From NCBI RefSeq assembly GCF_006715785.1, contig NZ_VFNX01000003.1, positions 186,001 to 250,000 of the forward strand: a stretch of 64,000 nucleotides of DNA. Direction: 5' to 3'. The stretch comes from Streptomyces puniciscabiei. GTDB taxonomy: Bacteria > Actinomycetota > Actinomycetes > Streptomycetales > Streptomycetaceae. Shown piece after piece: positions 17,470 through 25,959 of the stretch. Below the pieces are notes generated by a model. That model was not told the DNA's origin and searched no databases. It worked only from the letters and a program-made list of their open reading frames with translations. The position numbers were made by a program, and so were the translations under genes. Position 1 is the stretch's first letter. Each line of letters starts with the position of its first letter.

Positions 17470-18360
17470 TCACCTGCGGGAAGCGTCCTCGGCGCCCGCG
17501 AGGTGGCCCGCCCAGTCCAGGATCTGGACGGCGGCCCCGGCGGCCTCCAGTCCCCGGCAACGACCGTGGTGGCGGCGGGAGATGCCGTCGAGGTCGAGGT
17601 GGCGGCCGAAGGCGGGATGGGCGGCCAGGCGGCGGGCGTAGGCCCACAGGGCGCGGTGGCCGGCGATGCGGTGGACGGCGGCGGCGTCCAGGTGGCAGCG
17701 GTGGACGGTGTCCAACTGCACCAGGGTGACCCACAGTTCGATGTCGGCGGCGGTGAGCCGGTCGTCGACCAGGTACGCCTCCGCGGCCAGCCGGCTCTCC
17801 AGCCGGCCCAGGGTGTCCAGGAGCACGTCCAGGGCGGCGGCCCGCTCGGCGGCGTCGGTGCCGGCCTGTCCGGCGCGCTGCGCGGCCTCCTCGATCCCCT
17901 CGGCGCACATCCGCTCGACGGCCTCGATCACGGACTCCTGACCGCACGGGTACAGGGCGAGGCGGTCCTCGCGCGGGAAGAAGCGGTCGAGGTCGCGCAG
18001 GATGTCGCGGGCCTGGGTGCTGACGATCCGTCCGGACCAGTCGTCGCTGAGCACGGGCGCGAGGGCCGGGCCGGTGTAGTGGTGGGCGCTCGCCTCGTAC
18101 AGCGGGCGCAGCGCCGAGTGGCCGCCGCCGGGACAGTCCGGTACGGCGGGCAGGACCGTGACCGGACAACTGCCGTCCAGGCCGAGGAGGCTGTGTCCGA
18201 CGGCGAGGCGGAGCCCGTCGGGGCAGGCGGTCGAGAGATGGAGCCGGTAGCGGTGCGGCACGGCGTAATGGCCGCTGCGCGCGTCCTGGCCGATGCGGCC
18301 CCGGAAGACGGGCGCGACGCGGTGGACGGACGGGACGGCGGCGAGCGGAGTGATGGACAT
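17470..18360 (-). CDS. Ecm4/YqjG-like glutathione S-transferase family protein
   Basis: This 296-aa protein resembles glutathionyl-hydroquinone reductases (Xi-class GSTs). RYRLHLSTACP near residue 37 corresponds to the N-terminal thioredoxin fold with its catalytic cysteine, but the usual CPWAHR is CPDGLR. DDWSGRIVS and LTAADIELWVTLVQLD match the conserved C-terminal helical domain. Streptomyces make mycothiol and not glutathione, so the cofactor may be mycothiol. The sulfur-type leader peptide directly upstream points to a role in reductive release of sulfur or thiol conjugates, and the ABC importer follows. The ATG at 18360 has GGGGAGA upstream. Confidence 0.75.
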   Translation of the reverse strand: MSITPLAAVPSVHRVAPVFRGRIGQDARSGHYAVPHRYRLHLSTACPDGLRLAVGHSLLGLDGSCPVTVLPAVPDCPGGGHSALRPLYEASAHHYTGPALAPVLSDDWSGRIVSTQARDILRDLDRFFPREDRLALYPCGQESVIEAVERMCAEGIEEAAQRAGQAGTDAAERAAALDVLLDTLGRLESRLAAEAYLVDDRLTAADIELWVTLVQLDTVHRCHLDAAAVHRIAGHRALWAYARRLAAHPAFGRHLDLDGISRRHHGRCRGLEAAGAAVQILDWAGHLAGAEDASRR

Positions 18361-18418
18361 GCGTCTCCCCGGGTGATGGACGTACGGATGTGCGTGCCGG
18401 CGGGCGCGGGGCTCCGGC

Positions 18419-18544
18419 TCAGCGCTGAGGGCTGATCGCGCTGCAGACGCGCAGCAGATCGATGTGCCGGCGGGAGGTGAGCAGGGGTGCGCACAGCGGC
18501 GTACGGCGCGCGGGGCCGGTGCCGGTGTCGAGGCGCGTCATCAT
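18419..18544 (-). CDS. Sulfur-type leader peptide for the GST gene
   Basis: Two adjacent ATG codons (18544 and 18541) follow an AGGTAGGG ribosome site. The 40-41 residue product ends LTSRRHIDLLRVCSAISPQR, the clearest HIDLxRV signature in the window. The cysteine is within the RVCSA segment. It lies 59 bp upstream of the Ecm4-like gene on the same strand. Confidence 0.8.
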   Translation of the reverse strand: MMTRLDTGTGPARRTPLCAPLLTSRRHIDLLRVCSAISPQR

Positions 18545-18696
18545 TCCCTACCTGTTCACTAGGATTCCCACCCTGGAGTGTCGATCCGGCATCCGGCGAC
18601 GTCAAGGGGGCGTCCACGCCTGGGACGGGAATGGGGCGCGAATGGGGCGGGAGTGTCGGGACGAAGCTGTCCGAGGTCTCCTCGGAATCGGCGACA

Positions 18697-18711
18697 TGTG
18701 ACATAGTACTG
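18697..18711. promoter_or_regulatory. Candidate GntR operator before the dehydrogenase operon
   Basis: TGTGACATAGTACTG stands immediately upstream of the GTG start at 18714. Its reverse complement recurs at 21605-21619 with a single mismatch. The two copies flank the two transcription units of the hydroxyproline locus, and a FadR-type GntR gene lies at its end, so it is the likely ligand-controlled operator. Confidence 0.6.
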
Positions 18712-18713
18712 CT

Positions 18714-19883
18714 GTGGCAAAGCGACTGACCTGCGATGTCGTGGTCGTCGGAGCCGGCATGGTGGGTGCGGCCTGTGCGCTGTACGCCGCCCGGTCCGGC
18801 CTCGGCGTCCGGGTGGTGGACCGGGGCCCGGTGGCCGGCGGCACCACCGGCGCGGGCGAGGGCAACCTGCTCGTCTCCGACAAGGAACCGGGCCCCGAGC
18901 TCGACCTCGCCCTGCTGTCCGCCCGGTTGTGGGCGCAGCTGGGCGACGAGCTGGGGGCGGCGGTCGAGTACGAGCCCAAGGGCGGCCTGGTCGTCGCCTC
19001 CGCCCCCGAGTCCCTCGCCGCGCTGCACGCGTTCGCGGACGCCCAGCGGGCCGCGGGAGTCGTGGCCGACCCGGTGGCGGCAGCGCAACTCCCTTCCCTG
19101 GAACCGCATGTGGTCCCGGGCCTGACGGGCGGGGTGCACTATCCACAGGACGCCCAGGTCATGCCCGCCCTCGCCGCCGCCCACCTGCTCCGCGCCTCCG
19201 GCGCCCGCCTGCACACGGGCTGGACCGTGACCGGGGTGCTGCGCTCGGCCGGCGGCGCCGTGACCGGCGTCCGTACCGACCAGGGCGATCTGCACGCACC
19301 GGCGGTGGTGAACGCGGCCGGTACCTGGGGCGGTGCCCTCGCGGCGCTCGCCGGTGTCCGGCTGCCGGTGCTCCCCCGGCGCGGCTTCGTCCTCGTCACC
19401 GAGCCGTTGCCGCGGATGGTCCGGCACAAGGTGTACGCCGCGGACTACGTGGCCGACGTCGCGAGCGACTCGGCCTCCTTGCGCACCTCGCCGGTGGTGG
19501 AGGGGACGGCCGCCGGGCCGGTGCTGATCGGCGCGAGCCGGGAGCGGGTCGGCTTCGACCGCTCGCTGTCGCTTCCGGCCGTACGGGCGCTCGCGGCCGG
19601 AGCGATCGGGCTGTTCCCCTTCCTGGAGCGGGTGCGCGCGCTGCGCACGTACGCGGGCTTCCGGCCGTATCTGCCCGACCACCTCCCGGCGATCGGCCCC
19701 GACCCCCGCGCGCCGGGGCTGTTCCACGCCTGCGGGCACGAGGGCGCCGGCATCGGACTGGCCGCCGGTACCGGGCAGTTGATCGCGCAGACGCTCACCG
19801 GGAAGACACCGGAACTGGATCTCACGCCGTTCCGGCCGGAGCGGTTCGAGGGACACGACACCGACGGAGGCGACACACCGTGA
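18714..19883 (+). CDS. FAD-dependent D-hydroxyproline dehydrogenase, DAO-type subunit
   Basis: This FAD oxidoreductase of the DadA/glycine oxidase fold is 389 aa. The nucleotide-binding motif VVVVGAGMVGAACALYAARS opens the protein, and TYAGFRPYLPDHLPAIGP near the C-terminus is typical of the family. The GTG at 18714 has no evident ribosome site and the operator motif touches it, so the transcript may be leaderless. It is coupled to the ferredoxin-like subunit by GTGA overlap. With the two following genes it resembles the LhpB/E/F three-subunit dehydrogenase that oxidises cis-4-hydroxy-D-proline to pyrroline-4-hydroxy-2-carboxylate. Confidence 0.88.
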   Translation: MAKRLTCDVVVVGAGMVGAACALYAARSGLGVRVVDRGPVAGGTTGAGEGNLLVSDKEPGPELDLALLSARLWAQLGDELGAAVEYEPKGGLVVASAPESLAALHAFADAQRAAGVVADPVAAAQLPSLEPHVVPGLTGGVHYPQDAQVMPALAAAHLLRASGARLHTGWTVTGVLRSAGGAVTGVRTDQGDLHAPAVVNAAGTWGGALAALAGVRLPVLPRRGFVLVTEPLPRMVRHKVYAADYVADVASDSASLRTSPVVEGTAAGPVLIGASRERVGFDRSLSLPAVRALAAGAIGLFPFLERVRALRTYAGFRPYLPDHLPAIGPDPRAPGLFHACGHEGAGIGLAAGTGQLIAQTLTGKTPELDLTPFRPERFEGHDTDGGDTP

Positions 19884-20182
19884 ATCCCCTGGAGCTGGCC
19901 CGGGCCCGCCCGGGCGAGGCCTTCACCGTCAGCTTCGACGGGCGGCCCCTCGCGGCCCTGCCCGGGCAGACGGTCGCGGCGGCGCTGTGGGCGGCGGGCG
20001 TGACCTCCTGGCGCAGCACCCGCGGGGCCGGCCGGCCGCGCGGGGTGTTCTGCGGGATCGGGGTGTGCTTCGACTGCCTGGTGACCCTCAACGGACAGGT
20101 GAACCAACGGGCTTGCCTGGTGCCGGTGCGGCCGGGCGACGTGATCCGCACCCAGGAGGGGACGGGCCGGGACGATGACTGA
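19880..20182 (+). CDS. (2Fe-2S)-binding subunit of the hydroxyproline dehydrogenase
   Basis: This small protein of 100 aa has the 2Fe-2S ligands in CGIGVCFDC followed by a fourth cysteine in NQRAC. This CxxxxCxxC plus distal C spacing is the pattern of the SoxA-type/OoxC small subunits. It starts at GTG overlapping the upstream TGA and ends within the start of the next gene, an 8-bp overlap, so all three subunits are co-translated. Confidence 0.9.
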   Translation: MNPLELARARPGEAFTVSFDGRPLAALPGQTVAAALWAAGVTSWRSTRGAGRPRGVFCGIGVCFDCLVTLNGQVNQRACLVPVRPGDVIRTQEGTGRDDD

Positions 20183-21566
20183 GCGCGCGCATCTCGCCGT
20201 CGTCGGGGCGGGCCCGGCGGGGCTCGCCGGGGCACTGGCGGCGGCCGCCCGGGGTGTACGGGTCACCCTCGTCGACGCGGCCGGGCAGGCGGGCGGCCAG
20301 TTCTACCGGCAGCCCGCCCGGGCGCTCGGCGCCCGCCGACCCGAGGCCCTGCACCACCAGTGGCGCGCCTGGCAGCGGCTGCGGGACGGCATCGGCCGGC
20401 ACATCACGGCCGGGCGCGTCACCCACCTGCCGGATCATCATGTCTGGTGCGTGAAGCAGGGGTCGGGGGCCTTCCGGGTGCACGCCCTGCGCGGCCCCGC
20501 ACAGGAGGAGGGCGTCACCGTCCGCGCCGACGCCGTGCTGCTCGCCACCGGCGGGTACGAGCGCGTACTGCCCTTCCCCGGCTGGACGCTGCCCGGCGTG
20601 GTCACGGCGGGCGGCGCGCAGGCCATGCTCAAGGGCGGCCTGGTGCTGCCCGGCCGTACGGTCGTGGTCGCCGGCACCGGACCCCTGCTGCTGCCGGTGG
20701 CCACGGGGCTCGCCGCGGCCGGGGCGCGCGTGGCCGCGCTGGTCGAGTCCGCCGACCCCGCGGCCGTACTGCGCCGCACACCGGCCCTCGCGGCGACGGA
20801 GCCCGGCAAGCTCGCCGAAGGCGCGTGGTACGCGGGGCGGTTGCTGCGGCACCGGGTACGGACGCTTTCCCGGTACACCGTGCTGGAGGCGCACGGCACC
20901 GACCGGCTGGAGGCGGTCACCGTCGCAGCGCTGGAGCGGGGCGGGCGGGTCAGGCCCGGCAGCGCGCGCCGCATCCCCTGTGACACCCTCGCCGTCGGAC
21001 ACGGCATGCTGCCGCACACCGACCTCGCCGAGACGCTCGGCTGCACCCTGGCCGGCACGGACGTACGGGTCGACGACGAGCAGCGCACCGACGTGCCCGG
21101 GGTCTGGGCGGCCGGGGAGACCACCGGGATCGGCGGGGCGGCCCTCGCGCTCGCCGAGGGGCACATCGCCGGCCGCTCGATCGCCGCCCGCCTGCGCGGC
21201 ACCGCCCCCGACCCGCACGACTGGGCGGCGGCGGCCCGGGCCAGGACCCGGCAACGGGCGTTCTTCGCGGCCCTGGAGACGGTGTACGCGCCACCCCCGG
21301 GCTGGGCGGACCGGATCACGGACGACACGGTGGTGTGCCGGTGCGAGGAGGTCACCGCCGGCCAGGTACGGGCGGCCGCCGGCACGCTCGGCGCCGGGGA
21401 TCTGCGCACCGCGAAGCTGCTCACCCGGGCCGGGATGGGCTGGTGCCAGGGCCGCGTGTGCGCGCCCGCGGTGGCCGGTCTGACCGGATGCCCGTTCACG
21501 CCCGGCCGTCGTCCCTTCGCCCGGCCGGTGCCGCTCGGCGTCCTGGCCGGGCTGCCGGAGGACTGA
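20175..21566 (+). CDS. NAD(P)/FAD oxidoreductase subunit of the hydroxyproline dehydrogenase
   Basis: This is a pyridine-nucleotide-disulfide-type flavoprotein of 463 aa. An N-terminal dinucleotide motif VVGAGPAGLAG and a second one, VVAGTGPLLLPVA, lie at about residues 8 and 172. The C-terminus carries a BFD-like [2Fe-2S] domain with CRCEEVT and GWCQGRVC. This arrangement matches the HcnB/OoxA/LhpF large subunits, which pass electrons from the DAO subunit. It is the third gene of a tightly overlapped operon. Confidence 0.88.
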   Translation: MTERAHLAVVGAGPAGLAGALAAAARGVRVTLVDAAGQAGGQFYRQPARALGARRPEALHHQWRAWQRLRDGIGRHITAGRVTHLPDHHVWCVKQGSGAFRVHALRGPAQEEGVTVRADAVLLATGGYERVLPFPGWTLPGVVTAGGAQAMLKGGLVLPGRTVVVAGTGPLLLPVATGLAAAGARVAALVESADPAAVLRRTPALAATEPGKLAEGAWYAGRLLRHRVRTLSRYTVLEAHGTDRLEAVTVAALERGGRVRPGSARRIPCDTLAVGHGMLPHTDLAETLGCTLAGTDVRVDDEQRTDVPGVWAAGETTGIGGAALALAEGHIAGRSIAARLRGTAPDPHDWAAAARARTRQRAFFAALETVYAPPPGWADRITDDTVVCRCEEVTAGQVRAAAGTLGAGDLRTAKLLTRAGMGWCQGRVCAPAVAGLTGCPFTPGRRPFARPVPLGVLAGLPED

Positions 21567-21604
21567 ACCAGCCGAACCGAGACCTGGTCCCCAGGTCACC
21601 GCGA

Positions 21605-21619
21605 CAGTAATATGTCACA
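21605..21619. promoter_or_regulatory. Candidate GntR operator before the deaminase-epimerase genes
   Basis: CAGTAATATGTCACA is the inverted copy of the motif at 18697-18711 (14 of 15 positions). It lies 23 bp upstream of the deaminase ATG and suggests a second, co-regulated promoter in the locus. Confidence 0.6.
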
Positions 21620-21641
21620 CCTCATTGGATAAGGGATCCGC

Positions 21642-22538
21642 ATGACCCAGTCACCGAACCGCCCCTGGCGCGGCGTCCTCGTCGCCACCGCCCTCCCGCT
21701 GCGCGACGACCTCTCGATCGACTACGACCGCTACGCCGAGCACTGCGCCTGGCTGGTCGGACACGGCTGCGACGGCGTCGTACCGAACGGCTCGCTCGGC
21801 GAGTACCAGGTGCTCACCCCCGAGGAGCGGACCCGGGTGGTGGAGACGGCCGTGGCGGCGGTCGGCGGCGCGCGGGTGATGCCGGGCGTCGCCGCGTACG
21901 GCTCCGCCGAGGCGCGACGCTGGGCCGAGCGGGCGGGCGAGGCCGGCTGTGCGTCGGTGATGCTGCTGCCGCCCAACGCCTACCGCGCCGACGAGCGTTC
22001 CGTCCTCGCCCACTACGCCGAGGTCGCCCGCGCGGGCCTGCCGGTGGTGGCGTACAACAACCCGATCGACACCAAGGTCGACCTGGTGCCCGAACTCCTC
22101 GCCCGGCTGTACGGCGAGGGCCACATCCACGGCGTCAAGGAGTTCTCCGGTGACGTCCGCCGCGCCTACCGCATCGCCGAACTCGCCCCGGAACTGGATC
22201 TGTTGATCGGCGCCGACGACGTCCTGCTGGAGCTGGCCGTGGCGGGCGCCAAGGGCTGGGTGGCCGGCTACCCGAACGCGCTCCCCCGGGCCTCGGTGGA
22301 GCTGTACCGCGCCGCGGTGGCCGGGGACCTCACCACCGCGCTCCCCCTGTACCGGCAGCTCCATCCGCTGCTGCGCTGGGACTCCCGGGTCGAGTTCGTG
22401 CAGGCCATCAAACTGTCCATGGACGTCGTCGGCCGGTACGGCGGGCCGGTGCGCCCGCCGCGCGTCCCGCTGCTCCCCGAGCAGGAGGCGGCGGTCCGGG
22501 CGGCCACCGAGAAGGCCGTAGCCACAGGGCTCGTCTGA
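21642..22538 (+). CDS. Pyrroline-4-hydroxy-2-carboxylate deaminase-like (DapA family)
   Basis: This is a class I aldolase-fold protein of 298 aa. The Schiff-base lysine is Lys166 in GVKEFSGD, and the conserved YNNP motif precedes it. The GSLGEY stretch takes the place of the GTTGE motif of true dihydrodipicolinate synthases. Its position next to a hydroxyproline epimerase and dehydrogenase supports the LhpC role: conversion of pyrroline-4-hydroxy-2-carboxylate to 2-oxoglutarate semialdehyde and ammonia. The ATG at 21642 has AAGGGA 6 bases before it. No semialdehyde dehydrogenase is adjacent, so the last step must be supplied from elsewhere. Confidence 0.85.
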   Translation: MTQSPNRPWRGVLVATALPLRDDLSIDYDRYAEHCAWLVGHGCDGVVPNGSLGEYQVLTPEERTRVVETAVAAVGGARVMPGVAAYGSAEARRWAERAGEAGCASVMLLPPNAYRADERSVLAHYAEVARAGLPVVAYNNPIDTKVDLVPELLARLYGEGHIHGVKEFSGDVRRAYRIAELAPELDLLIGADDVLLELAVAGAKGWVAGYPNALPRASVELYRAAVAGDLTTALPLYRQLHPLLRWDSRVEFVQAIKLSMDVVGRYGGPVRPPRVPLLPEQEAAVRAATEKAVATGLV

Positions 22539-22554
22539 GAAGGGGGCGAAAAGC

Positions 22555-23556
22555 GTGCGCAGCAAGCTCGTCCTGCACGCCGTCGACTCGCACACCGAGG
22601 GCATGCCGACCCGGGTCGTCACCGGCGGGATCGGCACCGTACCGGGTGTGACCATGAACGAGCGGCGGCTGTACTTCCGTGAACACCGCGACCACATCAA
22701 GCGGTTGCTGATGAACGAACCTCGGGGCCACTCCGCGATGAGCGGCGCGATCCTGCAACCGCCGGCCCGCCCCGACTGCGACTGGGGCGTGATCTACATC
22801 GAGGTCTCCGGCTATCTGCCGATGTGCGGGCACGGCACCATCGGGGTGGCGACCGTGCTGGTCGAGACCGGCATGGTGGAGGTGGTGGAGCCGGTGACCA
22901 CCATCCGGCTCGACACCCCGGCGGGGCCGGTGGTGGCCGAGGTGGCGGTGGAGAACGGCGCCGCGCGGAACGTGACCCTGAGGAACGTGCCGTCGTTCGC
23001 CGTCGCCCTGGACCGCAGGATCACCCTGCCCGACGGGCGCACGGTCACCTACGACCTCGCCTACGGCGGCAACTTCTACGCGATCCTCCCGCTCGACGCG
23101 TTCGGGCTGCCCTTCGACCGCGCCCGCAAGGACGACATCCTCGCGGCCGGTCTGACGCTCATGGACGCGATCAACTCGGAGGCGGAGCCGGTGCATCCGG
23201 AGGATCCCTCCATCCGCGGCTGCCACCACGTCCACCTGTACGCGCCCGGCGCCACGGCACGCCACTCGCGCCATGCGATGGTCATCCACCCCGGCTGGTT
23301 CGACCGCTCCCCGTGCGGCACGGGCACCAGCGCACGCATGGCGCAGTTGCACGCGCGCGGCGAACTGCCGTTGCACACCGAGTTCGTGAACGAGTCCTTC
23401 ATCGGCACCCGGTTCACCGGGCGGCTGCTCGGCACGACGGAGGTGGCGGGCCGCCCGGCGGTGCTGCCCAGCTTCACCGGCCGGGCGTGGATCACCGGCA
23501 CCGCGCAGTACCTCCTGGACCCCACCGACCCCTTCCCGGAGGGCTTCGTCCTCTAG
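22555..23556 (+). CDS. 4-hydroxyproline 2-epimerase (proline racemase family)
   Basis: This cofactor-independent epimerase has 333 aa. Both catalytic cysteines are present: Cys91 in MCGHGTIG and Cys254 in SPCGTGTSA. It should therefore interconvert trans-4-hydroxy-L-proline and cis-4-hydroxy-D-proline and is unlikely to be the one-cysteine dehydratase type. The GTG start at 22555 follows a GGGGGCG run 16 bp after the deaminase stop, so the two are one operon. It supplies the substrate for the upstream dehydrogenase. Confidence 0.9.
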   Translation: MRSKLVLHAVDSHTEGMPTRVVTGGIGTVPGVTMNERRLYFREHRDHIKRLLMNEPRGHSAMSGAILQPPARPDCDWGVIYIEVSGYLPMCGHGTIGVATVLVETGMVEVVEPVTTIRLDTPAGPVVAEVAVENGAARNVTLRNVPSFAVALDRRITLPDGRTVTYDLAYGGNFYAILPLDAFGLPFDRARKDDILAAGLTLMDAINSEAEPVHPEDPSIRGCHHVHLYAPGATARHSRHAMVIHPGWFDRSPCGTGTSARMAQLHARGELPLHTEFVNESFIGTRFTGRLLGTTEVAGRPAVLPSFTGRAWITGTAQYLLDPTDPFPEGFVL

Positions 23557-23589
23557 GCCATCCGGGCCATCCTCTAGACTCATCCGGTG

Positions 23590-24294
23590 ATGCGTGACAT
23601 GGCACAAGACGAGCGAGGCACGCAGATGCCCGCGCTTCCCCGACTGGGCGGCCGGCGCAGCAGCTACCGCGAGCGCGTCGCCGACGCGCTGCGCGCCGCG
23701 CTGATCGCCGGCGAGCTGCGGCCGGGCGCGGTCTACTCCGCGCCCTCGCTCGCGGCCCGCTTCGGCGTCTCCGCGACGCCGGTGCGGGAGGCGATGCTGG
23801 ACCTGGCCAAGGAGGGCCTGGTCGACACCGTGCCGAACAAGGGCTTCCGGGTCACCGTCGTCTCCGACAGGCAGCTGGACGAGTACACGCACATCCGCGC
23901 CCTCGTCGAGATTCCGACCGTCGTCGAACTGGCCCGCACCGCCGACCGTGTCTCGCTGGAGGCGCTGCGCCCGGCGGCCCGCGAGATCGTCACGGCCGCG
24001 GTGGCGGGCGACCTGATCGCCTATGTCGAGGCCGACACCCGCTTCCACCTCGGCCTGCTCGCCCTCGCGGGCAACGCCCACCTGGTCGAGGTGGTCGCCG
24101 ACCTGCGCAAACGCTCCCGCCTCTACGGCCTGACGGCCCTGGTGGAGGCCGGCCGGCTGCTCGCCTCGGCCGAGGAGCACCTGGAACTCCTCGACGCCCT
24201 GTTGGAACGGGACGAGAAGGCCGTCCACGCGATCATGACCCGGCATCTGGGTCATGTGCGCAGTCTGTGGGCGGAGGGAACGGACCGGGGCTAG
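23590..24294 (+). CDS. GntR/FadR-family transcriptional regulator
   Basis: This regulator of about 234 aa has an N-terminal winged helix (LRPGAVYSAPSLAARFGVSA and TPVREAMLDLAKEGLV) and a C-terminal FCD ligand domain (RALVEIPTVVELA, then DTRFHLGLL). A GTG three bases upstream could also serve as start. It follows the epimerase gene by 33 bp and is the natural controller of the locus through the TGTGACATA sites at 18697 and 21605. The ligand is probably hydroxyproline or a pathway intermediate (inference). Confidence 0.9.
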   Translation: MRDMAQDERGTQMPALPRLGGRRSSYRERVADALRAALIAGELRPGAVYSAPSLAARFGVSATPVREAMLDLAKEGLVDTVPNKGFRVTVVSDRQLDEYTHIRALVEIPTVVELARTADRVSLEALRPAAREIVTAAVAGDLIAYVEADTRFHLGLLALAGNAHLVEVVADLRKRSRLYGLTALVEAGRLLASAEEHLELLDALLERDEKAVHAIMTRHLGHVRSLWAEGTDRG

Positions 24295-24520
24295 CCGGCG
24301 CGGGACCGAGGCAGGGCCGACGCGGGACCGAGGCGAGGCCGAGGCGAGGCCGAGGCGCGGAAAATCTGGCGGAGGAGACGCCGCGTCAGCGCACTTTTTT
24401 CACGAACGACCCGCCCGGACGGCACAAGAAACGGCGATTTTGCGGCGGGCCGGGGCATCCCGGACCATGGCGGGGTCCCGGCGATCCTGGGACATCTGTT
24501 CGATGAGAGGCGCACCACTC

Positions 24521-25942
24521 ATGCACGTCACCGGAACCGCCCCGCAGCCGGCTCCGGCCACCTCCGCGGAGCTCACCGCTGCCGTCGGAGACCTTCCCGA
24601 CACCGGCAGGCACGCCCGCCGGTTCGGCCTGCCCGTCGCGACCGCGCTGGTCATGGGCAACATCATCGGCGGCGGCATCTTTCTGCTCCCCGCCTCCATC
24701 GCCCCGTACGGCTGGGTCAGCCTGGTCGCCTTCGGGGTGCTGACCGTGGGTGCCATCGCGCTCGCGCTGGTCTTCGGCCGGCTCGCCGCACGCGACCCGC
24801 GCACCGGCGGCCCCTACGTCTACGCCCGCGAGGCCTTCGGCGACTTCGCCGGGTTCCTCGCCGCCTGGGCGTACTGGATCACCACCTGGGTGTCGAACGC
24901 GGCGCTCGCCGTCGCCGCCGTCGGCTACCTGGACGTGCTGATCCCGGTGGGCGGCCACAAGTGGACCGCGTGTCTGGCCGCCCTGGTCCTGCAGTGGCTG
25001 CCCGCCCTCGCCAACTTCGCCGGCACCCGGTACGTGGGCGCGGTCCAGCTGGTCTCGACCGTGCTGAAGTTCGTGCCGCTGCTGCTCGTCGCGGTCGGCG
25101 GCCTGTTCTTCTTCGACCCGTCCCGGCTCGGGCCGTTCAACGCGAGCGGGCACAGCGCGATCGGAGCCGTCTCCGCCTCCGCCGCCCTGCTGCTCTTCTC
25201 CTACCTCGGGGTGGAGTCCGCCGCCGTGAGCGCCGGCGAGGTCAGGAACGCCCGCCGCAACGTGGGGCGCGCCACCGTGATCGGCACCGCGGGCGCCGCG
25301 CTGGTCTACCTCCTGGGCACGCTGTCCGTCTTCGGCACGGTCGCTCACCACCGCCTGGTGGCCTCCACGGCCCCCTTCTCCGACGCCGTGAACACGATGT
25401 TCGGGGGCAGCTGGGGTGGTACGGCGGTGGCGCTGGCGGCGCTGGTGTCGATGACGGGCTGCCTCAACGGCTGGACGCTGCTGAGCGCGCAGACGCCGTA
25501 CGCCGCGGCGAAGGACGGCCTGTTCCCGGCCGCTTTCGCACGCCGCCGCCGGGGCGTGCCGACGGTCGGTGTCGGCGTCACGGTCGTGCTGTCCTCCCTG
25601 CTCACGGCGTACAACTACCTGTCGGGCTCGGCGAAGGTCTTCGACGTCCTGGTCCTCGTCACCACGTTCACCGCGACCGTGCCGTACCTGCTGGCGACCG
25701 GCGCGCAGCTCTTCCACCTGGTCTCCGGCCGGTCCGTGGACCGCTCGCGCCTGGTGCGGGACTCGGTGATCACCGCGGTCGCGGCCGCCTTCTCCATCTG
25801 GCTGATGGCGGGCGCCGGCTACGCGGCGGTGTACCAGGGTGTGCTGTTCCTGTTCGCCGGGATCCTGGTCTACGCGGTGATGGCGGCGCGTCGGCAGCGG
25901 AAGCCGGCGGAGACGATCGGGGGCGTGGCCCCCAGCCGGTGA
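24521..25942 (+). CDS. APC-family amino acid permease
   Basis: This integral membrane transporter of 473 aa has about 12 membrane segments. The family signature MGNIIGGGIFLLPASIAPYG forms the first helix, and SYLGVESAAVSAGEV matches the sixth. It resembles basic amino acid antiporters and ArcD/LysP-type proteins. The ATG at 24521 (MHVTGTAP) is preferred to one 18 bases upstream because GAGAGG precedes it. Its position after the GntR gene suggests hydroxyproline or proline uptake. A 227-bp gap with short GAGGC-rich repeats (24298-24358) and a T-run separates it from the regulator, so it may have its own promoter. Confidence 0.9.
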   Translation: MHVTGTAPQPAPATSAELTAAVGDLPDTGRHARRFGLPVATALVMGNIIGGGIFLLPASIAPYGWVSLVAFGVLTVGAIALALVFGRLAARDPRTGGPYVYAREAFGDFAGFLAAWAYWITTWVSNAALAVAAVGYLDVLIPVGGHKWTACLAALVLQWLPALANFAGTRYVGAVQLVSTVLKFVPLLLVAVGGLFFFDPSRLGPFNASGHSAIGAVSASAALLLFSYLGVESAAVSAGEVRNARRNVGRATVIGTAGAALVYLLGTLSVFGTVAHHRLVASTAPFSDAVNTMFGGSWGGTAVALAALVSMTGCLNGWTLLSAQTPYAAAKDGLFPAAFARRRRGVPTVGVGVTVVLSSLLTAYNYLSGSAKVFDVLVLVTTFTATVPYLLATGAQLFHLVSGRSVDRSRLVRDSVITAVAAAFSIWLMAGAGYAAVYQGVLFLFAGILVYAVMAARRQRKPAETIGGVAPSR

Positions 25943-25959
25943 ACGGCCGGTCCGCCGCT

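Noticed and set aside
24298..24358. GAGGC-rich direct repeats after the GntR gene as a possible CRISPR or regulatory array
   Set aside because: The units are short, irregular and degenerate, without spacers. They look like a low-complexity GC-rich spacer.
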